Positions 43,515 to 51,169 of a stretch of DNA of 64,000 nucleotides are shown one piece after another. The translations under genes were made by a program, and so were the position numbers. How positions within the stretch are numbered: position 1 is the stretch's first letter; each line of letters begins with the position of its first letter. Source of the stretch: Sphingomonas sp. (lineage in GTDB: Bacteria; Pseudomonadota; Alphaproteobacteria; Sphingomonadales; Sphingomonadaceae); contig JAHBZH010000001.1 in assembly GCA_019635535.1 (NCBI GenBank), forward strand, positions 503,001-567,000. The letters run 5' to 3'. Under the pieces are notes generated by a model. The model searched no databases, had not been told where the DNA came from, and saw only the letters and a program-made list of their open reading frames with translations.

Positions 43515-44171
43515 ATGTCGTACAGCCAATATCAGCCGCAGCGCGCGAGCCCCGGCGGTTTCGCGCTCATCGTCACCCTTCACGCCATGGCGATCGGCGC
43601 GGTCATGCTGATCAAGGGGCCGGATTTCGTCCGCCCGGTTTATCCATCGACGACGACCTATATCGTGCCGCCGGAAGTGGAGCCGGATCCCAATCCGCCC
43701 GAGACGCGAACCGATCCGCAGCCCACCCAGCAGGCGATCGCGCAAATCATTCCGGTCATTCCGCCGCCGCCTGTCGAGCGGGGTCCGATTACCCAGAGCG
43801 GCGATCCGCCGCCGTCATTCTCCGGAACCGGGCACGACATCGCGACTGTGCGCCAGGCCGATCCGCCGCCGCCTTTGCCGGTGCGGCGCGAAGCCGAGAT
43901 GGACCCGCGCTTCGCCGCCGCCTTCCGCCCGCCTTATCCCGCGCCAGAGCTGAGGGCGCAGCGCGACGGCGTGGTGCGGCTGCGCGTGACAATCGGCGCC
44001 GACGGCCGAGTGCGTGCGGTGGAGCGCCTGTCGGCGACGAGCGACGCCTTCTGGGCGGCGGCCGAGCGCCAGGCGCGCAACCATTGGCGCTTCCGTCCCG
44101 CCACTGTCGATGGCCGTCCCGTCGAAAGCGTCAAAGTGCTCACGCTGCACTTCCGGATCGAGGACGCCTGA
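43515..44171 (+). CDS. TonB-family energy transducer
   Basis: A 218-residue periplasmic-spanning protein that couples the proton-motive force to TonB-dependent receptors. N-terminal transmembrane helix at about residues 15-33 (GFALIVTLHAMAIGAVMLI), a long Pro-rich linker (EPDPNPPETRTDPQPTQQ, IIPVIPPPPVERG), and the C-terminal TonB domain (PPYPAPELRAQRDGVVRLRV, TIGADGRVRAVERLS, ARNHWRFRPATVDGRPV). exbB and exbD are not beside it. AGGAGAGGATC precedes the ATG. The TonB-dependent receptor at the right end of the window is a possible but unproven partner. Confidence 0.9.
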   Translation: MSYSQYQPQRASPGGFALIVTLHAMAIGAVMLIKGPDFVRPVYPSTTTYIVPPEVEPDPNPPETRTDPQPTQQAIAQIIPVIPPPPVERGPITQSGDPPPSFSGTGHDIATVRQADPPPPLPVRREAEMDPRFAAAFRPPYPAPELRAQRDGVVRLRVTIGADGRVRAVERLSATSDAFWAAAERQARNHWRFRPATVDGRPVESVKVLTLHFRIEDA

Positions 44172-44216
44172 GCTTACGGGCTGGCGGCAACGGCATCGCG
44201 CGACTATCTAGACGCG

Positions 44217-44543
44217 ATGCCGTTGCCCCGCCCCGCTTCTCCGCGCGCCTTGTGGAAGGACATGCGCGAATTCTGGCGCCAGCGGCCGCGCCATCAATGG
44301 TTCGCCGGCACGATGGCGCTGCTGATCCCGGCCGGAATCCTCGTCGCCTTCTATTACGACGCGCAGACCAACATCCTTCCGCCCGAGCAGCTCATCTATG
44401 TCGACAGCTGGTCCGCGAACCGCAGCGACGAAGAGATCATCGCCAAGCAGGAGGCGGACCTGAAGCAGCGAGAGGAGCTGGAGCGCGAGCGCCAGCGACA
44501 GTTCAAGTCCCTGGACGACCGCCTGCGTCGGTACGGCATTTGA
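44217..44543 (+). CDS. Small membrane protein with C-terminal coiled coil, upstream of ribD
   Basis: A 108-residue protein with one transmembrane helix at about residues 28-46 (WFAGTMALLIPAGILVAFYY) and a C-terminal highly charged helix (DEEIIAKQEADLKQREELER) likely to form a coiled coil. N-terminal part is basic (LWKDMREFWRQRPRHQW). Family not recognised, though the layout is that of a single-pass membrane protein with a long helical tail. Its stop overlaps the proposed TTG start of ribD, so it probably belongs to the riboflavin transcript, but a role in that pathway is not implied. Confidence 0.7.
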   Translation: MPLPRPASPRALWKDMREFWRQRPRHQWFAGTMALLIPAGILVAFYYDAQTNILPPEQLIYVDSWSANRSDEEIIAKQEADLKQREELERERQRQFKSLDDRLRRYGI

Positions 44544-45511
44544 CCGACGCGGAGGCGATGGCGGAAGCGATCGCGCTCGGCGAGCGCGGCCATGGCGCGA
44601 CCGCGCCCAATCCGCATGTCGGCTGCCTGATCGTCCGCGACGGCGCGGCGATCGGACGCGGCTGGACGCAGGACGGCGGGCGACCTCATGCCGAGGCGGT
44701 CGCGCTGGCCGAGGCCGGCCATGCCCAAGGCGCCACGATCCATGTCTCGCTGGAGCCCTGCGCCCATGAGAGCGCGCGCGGGCCGGCCTGCGCGGACCTG
44801 ATCGCCGAGGCCAAGCCGGCGCGGGTGGTCGTCGCCTTGGAGGATCCCGATCCCCGCACCGCCGGCCGCGGCATCGCCCGGCTGCGCGGCGCGGGTATCA
44901 GGGTCGATGTCGGCGAGGGCGCCGACGCGGCGGCGGCGAGCATGGCCGGCTATGTAAGCCGGGTGCGGCGGGGCCGCCCGCTGGTGACGCTGAAGCTGGC
45001 CCTGTCGATCGACGGGCGGATCGCCTTGCCGTCGGGCGAGAGCAAGTGGATCACCGGCGAGGACGCCCGCGCCGACGTCCATCGCGAGCGCGCGCGGGCC
45101 GACATGATCCTGGTCGGGCGCGGCACCTATGAGGCGGACGCGCCCCGGCTCGACGTACGGCTGCCGGGGCTGGAGGGCCGCTCGCCGCGCAAGGCGCTGC
45201 TGACGCACGGGGCGGCGCCGGACGGCTGGACGCGGCTCGGCGCACCCGAGGAGATAGCCGGGCTCGGCGACGTCAACGAGCTGCTCGTCGAGGGCGGATC
45301 GGCCACCGCCTCCGCCTTCCTTGCCGCCGACCTGGTCGATCGCCTGCTCGTCTATCGCGCGCCGATCCTGATCGGCGCCGGCAAATCCTCGGTCGGCTAT
45401 ATCGGGCTCGACGCGCTGGCCGACGCGCACGGCCGCTGGCGCTTCACCGATTCCCGCCCGCTTGGCATCGACCGGCTCGAAGTCTACGAGCGGACGAGGG
45501 ACGAGGTCTGA
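44540..45511 (+). CDS. ribD: Bifunctional diaminohydroxyphosphoribosylaminopyrimidine deaminase / 5-amino-6-(5-phosphoribosylamino)uracil reductase
   Basis: Second and third steps of riboflavin synthesis. The 323-residue product has the zinc deaminase domain first (TAPNPHVGCLIVRDG, GRPHAEAVALAEAG with the H-A-E motif, HVSLEPCAHESARGPACADL) and a RibG reductase domain from about residue 145 (PLVTLKLALSIDGRIA, WITGEDARADVHRERARADM, LVEGGSATASAFLAADLVD). TTG at 44540 gives the usual N-terminal length and overlaps the previous stop (TTGA); an ATG six codons later is an alternative. The reductase half is somewhat shorter than in E. coli. First gene of the ribD-ribE-ribBA-ribH cluster. Confidence 0.93.
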   Translation: MTDAEAMAEAIALGERGHGATAPNPHVGCLIVRDGAAIGRGWTQDGGRPHAEAVALAEAGHAQGATIHVSLEPCAHESARGPACADLIAEAKPARVVVALEDPDPRTAGRGIARLRGAGIRVDVGEGADAAAASMAGYVSRVRRGRPLVTLKLALSIDGRIALPSGESKWITGEDARADVHRERARADMILVGRGTYEADAPRLDVRLPGLEGRSPRKALLTHGAAPDGWTRLGAPEEIAGLGDVNELLVEGGSATASAFLAADLVDRLLVYRAPILIGAGKSSVGYIGLDALADAHGRWRFTDSRPLGIDRLEVYERTRDEV

Positions 45512-45512
45512 C

Positions 45513-46130
45513 ATGTTCACCGGAATCATCACCGATATCGGCCGGATCGAAGCCGTCGAGGAGCGCGGCGACCTGCGCCTGCGGATCGCCAGCGGCTACG
45601 ACATGGCCGGCGTCGATCTCGGCGCGTCGATCGCCTGCTCGGGCGTCTGCCTGACCGTGGTGGACAAGGGCGGTGATGCGAATGGGGGCTGGTTCGCCGT
45701 CGACGTGTCCGGCGAGACTCGCGCGCGCACCGCACCCGGCATGTGGGCAGAAGGCACGCGGCTGAACCTGGAACGCGCGCTGAAGGTCGGCGACGAATTG
45801 GGCGGCCATATCGTCACCGGCCATGTCGACGGGCTCGGCACCGTTATCGACAGCGCGCCAGACAAGGGATCGACCCGCTACACGATCGCCGTGCCGGGCA
45901 AGCTCGCATCCTATGTTTCCGAAAAGGGATCGATCGCGATCAACGGCATTTCGCTGACCGTGAACGAGGTCACGGACGGCACCGGCGGCACAAGCTTCGG
46001 CGTCAACATCATCCCCCACACCGCCGAGAACACCGCGATGTTCGCCAGGGGCGACCAGGTGAACCTCGAGATCGACATCCTCGCCCGCTATCTCGGCCGC
46101 ATGCTGGACGTTCGCAACAGCAGAATGTGA
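45513..46130 (+). CDS. ribE: Riboflavin synthase alpha subunit
   Basis: A 205-residue enzyme joining two lumazine molecules to riboflavin. The duplicated lumazine-binding domains are visible: MFTGIITDIGRIEAVEERGD, SIACSGVCLTVVD, and second-repeat GHIVTGHVDGLGTVIDS, ISLTVNEVTDG, VNIIPHTAENT. It starts one base after the ribD stop codon. No FMN riboswitch was recognised in the cluster. The 44 bp after it are A/T-rich (ATGTGATTTTCGCAATGG) and may contain a promoter for the next gene. Confidence 0.95.
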   Translation: MFTGIITDIGRIEAVEERGDLRLRIASGYDMAGVDLGASIACSGVCLTVVDKGGDANGGWFAVDVSGETRARTAPGMWAEGTRLNLERALKVGDELGGHIVTGHVDGLGTVIDSAPDKGSTRYTIAVPGKLASYVSEKGSIAINGISLTVNEVTDGTGGTSFGVNIIPHTAENTAMFARGDQVNLEIDILARYLGRMLDVRNSRM

Positions 46131-46174
46131 TTTTCGCAATGGATTATCACATTACGGTGTGATATCGGCGCCGC

Positions 46175-47464
46175 ATGAGCACGCTTCTGATCGATCGTCT
46201 GTCTAATCTCGTCGCCGGGGGCGAGATGAGCCGCGCCGGCCTGGCCCGCGCCGCCGGGCTCCATCCCAATAGTCTGCGCAAGCTGGGCGAGGCGGACTGG
46301 AATCCGACCGCCGACACCTTGGTCAAGCTGGAGAAGTTCCTCGCCGGCGGCAGCCGCGACGTCATGGCCTCGGCGGAACAGATCATCGACGAGGCGCGCA
46401 ACGGCCGGATGTTCATCCTGGTCGACGACGAGGACCGGGAGAATGAGGGCGATCTGGTCATCCCCGCCCAGATGGCGACTCCCGACGCGATCAACTTCAT
46501 GGCACGACACGGCCGCGGCCTCATCTGCCTGTCGCTGACCCGCGAGCGCGTCGATCAGCTCGGCCTGCCCCTGATGAGCCGCCACAACGGCACGCGGCAC
46601 GAAACCGCCTTCACCGTATCGATCGAGGCGAAGGACGGTGTGACGACCGGCATTTCCGCCGCCGACCGGGCGCGCACCATCGCGGTGGCGATCAATGCGG
46701 CCAAGGGGCCGGAGGAGATCGTCACGCCCGGCCATGTCTTCCCGCTGGTCGCGCGCGACGGCGGCGTGCTGGTGCGCGCCGGCCATACCGAGGCGGCGGT
46801 GGATGTCTCGCGCCTCGCCGGCCTCAATCCTTCCGGCGTGATCTGCGAGATCATGCGCGAGGACGGCGCGATGGCGCGGATGGACGACCTGGCCGAGTTC
46901 GCCGCCACCCACGGCCTCAAGATCGGCACGATCCGCGATCTGATCGCCTATCGGTTGAAGAAGGACCGGCTGGTCGAGCAGACCGCCGAGGCGCGGTTCG
47001 AAAGCCGCTGGGGCGGCGCCTGGACCGCCAAGACCTTCCTCAACAAGGCCTCGGGCACCGAGCAGATCGCCCTGGTGAAGGGCCATGTCGATCCCGCCAA
47101 GCCGACCCTGGTCCGGATGCACGCGCTCAGCCTGTTCGCCGACGCCTTCGGCGAAGCCGGCGGGCGCGGCAATCTGCTGGAGGGGGCGATGAAGGCGATC
47201 GCGGAGGAAGGCGCCGGCGTTATCGTCGCGATCAACCGGCCGATGGTGCCGGGCGCGCTGGCGCGTGCACTCAAGGTCCGCGCCGGCGAGGAGAGCGGCA
47301 GCGACGGCGATCAATTGCGCGATTACGGCGTCGGCGCGCAGATCCTCGCCGCGCTCGGCGTCCACGACATGATCCTCTTGACCAACAGTCACCACACGCC
47401 GGTCGCGCTAGACGGCTACGGCCTCGCCATCGTCGGCGAGCGGCCGATTCCGGGAGACGCGTGA
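46175..47464 (+). CDS. ribB: HTH-RibB fusion: 3,4-dihydroxy-2-butanone-4-phosphate synthase with degenerate GTP cyclohydrolase II domain
   Basis: A 429-residue three-part protein. Residues 1-60 look like an XRE-type helix-turn-helix ([38 protein letters not shown]). Residues about 65-265 are Rib[74 protein letters not shown], all active-site segments present. Residues about 270-429 resemble GTP cyclohydrolase II, but the zinc-binding region normally S-E-C-x-T-G-D...C-D-C reads [16 protein letters not shown], without cysteines, so that activity is unlikely. The helix-turn-helix might let the enzyme regulate its own operon; this is inference. Confidence 0.9.
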   Translation: MSTLLIDRLSNLVAGGEMSRAGLARAAGLHPNSLRKLGEADWNPTADTLVKLEKFLAGGSRDVMASAEQIIDEARNGRMFILVDDEDRENEGDLVIPAQMATPDAINFMARHGRGLICLSLTRERVDQLGLPLMSRHNGTRHETAFTVSIEAKDGVTTGISAADRARTIAVAINAAKGPEEIVTPGHVFPLVARDGGVLVRAGHTEAAVDVSRLAGLNPSGVICEIMREDGAMARMDDLAEFAATHGLKIGTIRDLIAYRLKKDRLVEQTAEARFESRWGGAWTAKTFLNKASGTEQIALVKGHVDPAKPTLVRMHALSLFADAFGEAGGRGNLLEGAMKAIAEEGAGVIVAINRPMVPGALARALKVRAGEESGSDGDQLRDYGVGAQILAALGVHDMILLTNSHHTPVALDGYGLAIVGERPIPGDA

Positions 47465-47880
47465 TGGCCCGCATCCTGATCGTCGAGGCGCGCTTCTACG
47501 CCCATCTGAACGACCTGCTGCTCGAAGGAGCGCGCGCCGCGCTGAAGGAGCATGAGGTGGACGTGATCACCGTGCCCGGCGCGCTGGAAGTGCCCGGCGC
47601 GATCGCGCTGGCGGCGGAAAGCGGCGCTTATGACGCGTTCGTTGCGCTCGGCGTGGTGATCCGGGGCGAGACATACCATTTCGAGATCGTCGCCGGCGAA
47701 AGCGCGCGCGCGCTTATGGCGCTGACGCTGGACGGCCTCGCCATCGGCAACGGCATATTGACGGTGGAGAACGAGGCCCAGGCGCTCGCCCGCGCTCGCC
47801 GGGACGAGAAGGACAAGGGCGGCGAGGCGGCCAGGGCGGCGCTGGCCATGCTGGCGCTGAAGGACCGCTTCGCGCGGTGA
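47464..47880 (+). CDS. ribH: 6,7-dimethyl-8-ribityllumazine synthase
   Basis: A 138-residue lumazine synthase condensing the RibB and RibD products. Conserved segments: [78 protein letters not shown]. The active-site His in [10 protein letters not shown] is present. ATG at 47464 shares its first base with the ribBA stop; a GTG one codon earlier is in frame. The stop overlaps the next GTG (GTGA). Completes the lumazine branch of this operon. Confidence 0.95.
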   Translation: MARILIVEARFYAHLNDLLLEGARAALKEHEVDVITVPGALEVPGAIALAAESGAYDAFVALGVVIRGETYHFEIVAGESARALMALTLDGLAIGNGILTVENEAQALARARRDEKDKGGEAARAALAMLALKDRFAR

Positions 47881-48431
47881 CCGGGCCAGTCCTCCAGACC
47901 GAACGGCTGATCCTGCGTCCGCTCAGCGGCGAGGATTTCGATCCCTGGTGCGCGTTCCAGGCCGACCCGGAGACGATGCGCTTCCTGGGCGGCGTGCAAT
48001 CGCGCGAGGAAGCGTGGCGCAGCCTGTGCGTGATGGCCGGCGCCTGGACCGTGCGCGGCTTTTCGATGTTTTCGTTGATCGAGCGCGATACCGGCCGCTG
48101 GATCGGCCGGGTTGGACCGTGGCAGCCGGAAAGCTGGCCGGGCACCGAGATCGGCTGGGGCGTGGCCCGCGAATATGCCGGGCGCGGCTATGCCCATGAG
48201 GCGGCGGCGGCATCGATGGATTATGTCGTCAATATACTGGGCTGGACCGACATCATCCATGTCATCGATCCGGAAAATCTGCCGTCGATCCGACTCGCTG
48301 AGCGGCTCGGCTCGGTCAATCGCGGGCCGACCCGGCTGCCGCGGCCGTTCGAGGCCATGCCGGTCGATGCCTGGGGCCAGAGCGCCGACCAATGGCGCGC
48401 CGCGCGCTACTCCGCCGCCAGCGCGGGATAG
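47877..48431 (+). CDS. GNAT-family N-acetyltransferase (RimJ/RimL type)
   Basis: A 184-residue GNAT protein: [75 protein letters not shown] (acetyl-CoA pyrophosphate loop with R-x-x-G-R/G-Y-A), and [17 protein letters not shown]. The RimJ/RimL-like group acetylates N-termini or small amines; target unknown. Its GTG overlaps the ribH stop by four bases, so it is at the end of the riboflavin transcript, probably by position rather than function. Its 3' end overlaps the convergent ene-reductase gene by 25 bp. Confidence 0.88.
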   Translation: MTGPVLQTERLILRPLSGEDFDPWCAFQADPETMRFLGGVQSREEAWRSLCVMAGAWTVRGFSMFSLIERDTGRWIGRVGPWQPESWPGTEIGWGVAREYAGRGYAHEAAAASMDYVVNILGWTDIIHVIDPENLPSIRLAERLGSVNRGPTRLPRPFEAMPVDAWGQSADQWRAARYSAASAG

Positions 48432-49489
48432 TCGGTATAACCTTCCGGCCCCTGGCTGTACCAGGTCGCCATATTGTCGGGATTGAGCGGCGCATCCGCA
48501 CGGAGCCGTGCGACGAGATCGGGATTGGCGAGAAAGGTGCGGCCGAAGGCGATCGCGTCTGCCGCGCCGGCATCGAGAGCGACCTGCGCGTCCATCAGCC
48601 GGTAATCTGAATTCAGCACCAGCGGCCCGGCAAAAGCCTTACGGATATGCGGATGGACCGGCGGCAGCTCGGCCTTGCCGAACGTGCCTTCGAAGCCCGG
48701 CTCGCGCAGCTCCAGAAAGGCGATGCCGATCTCGCCCAGTGCGGCCGCGGCGGCGCTGAACAAGGGCACCGGATCGCTGTCATTGACGCCCTGCGAATCC
48801 CCATTGGGCGAGAGCCGCACCGCCGTGCGCCCCGCGCCGACCGTGTCGGCGAGCGCCTGCGCCACCTCCCTCAGGAGGCGGATCCGGTTTTCGACCGGCC
48901 CGGCATAATCGTCGTCCCGCAGATTGCTGCCGTCGCGCAGAAACTGGTCGATCAGATAGCCGTTCGCGGCATGGACCTGGACGCCGTCGAAGCCCGCCGC
49001 AACGGCGTTGCCGGCCGCGTGGACATAATCCTCGATCAGGCCCGGTATCTCGTCGCGCCGCAGCGCCCGCGCCTCGACATAAGGCTGGCGGCCGTCATAG
49101 GTGTGCGCCTTGTAGGGCGCGGTGGTCGCCGAGGCGGAGACCGGTGCCGCGCCGCCGAGGTAGCTCGGATGCACGACCCGGCCCATATGCCAGAGCTGCG
49201 CGATGATGCGGCCGCCGGCATCATGCACCGCCTCGGTCACCGGCTTCCACGCCTCGACCTGCTCCTTGCTCCAAAGGCCCGGTGCATAGGGCCAGCCCAG
49301 CCCCTGCCGGCTGATCCCCGTGGCTTCCGAGATGATCAGGCCGGCCCCGGCGCGCTGGGCATAATAGGTCGCCATCAACGGCGTCGGAACATGCTCCCGC
49401 GTCGCGCGTCCGCGGGTCAGCGGTGCCATCAGCACGCGATTGGGAAGATCGAGATCGCCCAGCTTGATCGGATCGAAGAGCGAGGGCAT
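48407..49489 (-). CDS. Old Yellow Enzyme-type alkene reductase (FMN)
   Basis: A 360-residue FMN-dependent NAD(P)H ene-reductase. MPSLFDPIKLGDLDLPNRVL, MAPLTRGRATREHVP, IISEATGISRQGLGWPYAPG, AQLWHMGRVVHP, VQVHAANGYLIDQFLRDGSN (substrate-binding His-Asn pair and Tyr), IAFLELREPGFEGTFG, and AIAFGRTFLANPDL are typical of the NemA/xenobiotic reductase group. Such enzymes reduce activated C=C bonds and some nitro compounds. ATG 49489 is the first residue of the conserved core. It is divergent from the EamA gene with 54 bp between starts. Confidence 0.93.
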   Translation of the reverse strand: MPSLFDPIKLGDLDLPNRVLMAPLTRGRATREHVPTPLMATYYAQRAGAGLIISEATGISRQGLGWPYAPGLWSKEQVEAWKPVTEAVHDAGGRIIAQLWHMGRVVHPSYLGGAAPVSASATTAPYKAHTYDGRQPYVEARALRRDEIPGLIEDYVHAAGNAVAAGFDGVQVHAANGYLIDQFLRDGSNLRDDDYAGPVENRIRLLREVAQALADTVGAGRTAVRLSPNGDSQGVNDSDPVPLFSAAAAALGEIGIAFLELREPGFEGTFGKAELPPVHPHIRKAFAGPLVLNSDYRLMDAQVALDAGAADAIAFGRTFLANPDLVARLRADAPLNPDNMATWYSQGPEGYTDYPALAAE

Positions 49490-49543
49490 GGCGGGGTCTC
49501 TCCTTCTTGCCAGGCGTGCCGGATATAAGGGTTGCGATTCGAA

Positions 49544-50431
49544 ATGCACAACCCCGCCCGCTTCGCTTTTCCAGCCTTGATCGTCGCCTGCCTGTTCCTC
49601 GCGGCGGGGCCCTGGATGGTTCGGCTGGCCGATGTCGGGCCCAATGCGTCTGCCTTCTGGCGGCTCGTCCTCGTGCTGCCCATTCTGGTTTTGCTCGCCC
49701 TCCGCCAGAGCCGCGGCCGGGTTTTTCCCGGCTGGACGGTGATCGGCGCGGTGGTGCTGGGCGGCCTGTTCTTCGCGGCCGACCTTTCCGCCTGGCACGA
49801 GGGCATTTTGCGCACCCGGCTCGCCAACGCGACCCTGTTCGGCAACATGTCGAGCTTCCTGTTCGCGCTTTACGGCTTCCTCGTGCTGCGCGCCTTGCCG
49901 CGCCCGCTACAGGCCGCCGCGCTGGCGCTCGCCGCCGCCGGCACCTTCCTGCTGCTTGGCCGCAGCTACGAACTCTCGCCCGATCATTTCACCGGCGACC
50001 TGCTCGCCTTGCTCGCCGCTTTCTTCTACGGCCTCTATCTGATCGCGATCGATCGCGCCCGGCGGGCCACGGCGCCCTGGCCGGTGCTCGCCATCGCCAC
50101 CGCCGCCGGCGCGCTGCCTTTGCTCGCCGCCGCGCTCATCCTCGGCGAGCAGGTGATGCCGACCGACTGGACCCCGCTTATCCTGCTCTCGATCGGCAGC
50201 CAACTCATCGGCCAGGGACTGCTGGTCTATGCGATGGGGCATCTCTCGCCGCTCGTCGTCGGCCTCGGCCTGCTTACCCAGCCGGTGGCGGCCGCCGCGA
50301 TCGGCTGGGCGGCCTATGGTGAACGACTCGGCCTGATCGACCTGGCGGGCGCGCTGCTGATCTGCGCGGCGCTCGTGCTCATCCGGCTGCCGATTCGCGG
50401 GGTTGCAACGCCGCCGGGCGAAGCCCATTGA
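49544..50431 (+). CDS. EamA/DMT-family transporter
   Basis: A 295-residue inner-membrane protein with ten hydrophobic helices and two EamA repeats: GPWMVRLADVGPNASAFWRL at the start, LANATLFGNMSSFLFALYGF at the end of repeat 1, and GQGLLVYAMGHLSPLVVGLG and YGERLGLIDLAGALLICAAL in repeat 2. DMT transporters export metabolites or drugs; substrate unknown. ATG 49544 is used; a TTG four codons earlier is in frame. Its stop overlaps a possible TTG start of COQ9, suggesting one transcript. Confidence 0.88.
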   Translation: MHNPARFAFPALIVACLFLAAGPWMVRLADVGPNASAFWRLVLVLPILVLLALRQSRGRVFPGWTVIGAVVLGGLFFAADLSAWHEGILRTRLANATLFGNMSSFLFALYGFLVLRALPRPLQAAALALAAAGTFLLLGRSYELSPDHFTGDLLALLAAFFYGLYLIAIDRARRATAPWPVLAIATAAGALPLLAAALILGEQVMPTDWTPLILLSIGSQLIGQGLLVYAMGHLSPLVVGLGLLTQPVAAAAIGWAAYGERLGLIDLAGALLICAALVLIRLPIRGVATPPGEAH

Positions 50432-50433
50432 AC

Positions 50434-51099
50434 ATGGCCATGATCGCTCCGGCCGACATGAACCTGGACGAGCTCGCCGCCGCGCTGGCGCCCGCGCTGG
50501 CGCGCCATGCCGCGTTCGACGGCTGGTCCGACAGCGCGCTCGCCATGGCCGCCGAGGAACTGGGCGTCCCCGCCGAGCGCGCCCGCCTGGCCCTTCCGGG
50601 CGGCCAGGCGCAAATGATCGACGCCTGGTTCGATGCGATCGACCGCGCGATGCTCGACGCTTTTCCGCCCGAGCGGATCGCCGCGCTGAAGATCCGCGAG
50701 CGCATCCGCGAGCTGGTCCTGTTCCGGCTGGCGACGATCCAGCCTCATCGCGAGGCGCTGCGCCGGGCGCTCGCGGTGCTGGCCCTGCCCGGCAATGTCC
50801 CCTCCTCGGCACGCCTGGCCTGGCGCAGCGCGGACCGCATCTGGCGCCTGGCCGGCGACACTTCGACCGACTTCAATCATTATTCCAAGCGGGCCATCCT
50901 GATCGGCGTCTACGGATCGACCAGCCTCGTCTTCCTCGAAGACGAGAGCGGCGATCTGGCCGACACCCGTGCCTTTCTCGACCGGCGCATCGACGGCGTC
51001 ATGCGCTTCGAAAAGGCCAAGGCGCGCTGGACCGGCGGCGCCGACCGGCGCCCGTCGCTTAGCCGCTTCCTCGGCCGGCTGCGCTATCCGGCGGTGTAA
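50434..51099 (+). CDS. COQ9-family ubiquinone biosynthesis protein
   Basis: A 221-residue protein of the COQ9 family, a TetR-like lipid-binding fold that in mitochondria delivers ubiquinone intermediates to COQ7. Family phrases: HAAFDGWSDSALAMAAEELG, ARLALPGGQAQMIDAWFDAI, LKIRERIRELVLFRLATIQP, RSADRIWRLAGDTSTDFNHY, SKRAILIGVYGSTSLVFLED. The last two (WRLAGD.STDFN.Y.KR..L) are diagnostic. ATG 50434 is chosen; TTG 50428 is an alternative. It probably acts in ubiquinone synthesis at the inner membrane. Confidence 0.92.
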   Translation: MAMIAPADMNLDELAAALAPALARHAAFDGWSDSALAMAAEELGVPAERARLALPGGQAQMIDAWFDAIDRAMLDAFPPERIAALKIRERIRELVLFRLATIQPHREALRRALAVLALPGNVPSSARLAWRSADRIWRLAGDTSTDFNHYSKRAILIGVYGSTSLVFLEDESGDLADTRAFLDRRIDGVMRFEKAKARWTGGADRRPSLSRFLGRLRYPAV

Positions 51100-51106
51100 A
51101 ACGGCT

Positions 51107-51127
51107 TATTGATAATCGTTCGCAAGA
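51107..51127 (+). promoter_or_regulatory. Fur-box-like sequence before the FTR1 gene
   Basis: TATTGATAATCGTTCGCAAG, about 45 bases upstream of the iron permease start, shares GATAATC-type halves with the Fur box (GATAATGAT-ATCATTATC) and resembles alphaproteobacterial iron-responsive sites. Iron-repressed expression is plausible; the right half is weak. Confidence 0.4.
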
Positions 51128-51169
51128 GTTCTAGGCCATCGCATCATTCCTTGATGCGGACGGACTCGC

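Noticed and set aside
46131..46174. Possible FMN riboswitch in the riboflavin cluster
   Set aside because: The gap is only 44 bp and shows none of the conserved RFN-element segments; none was seen before ribD either.
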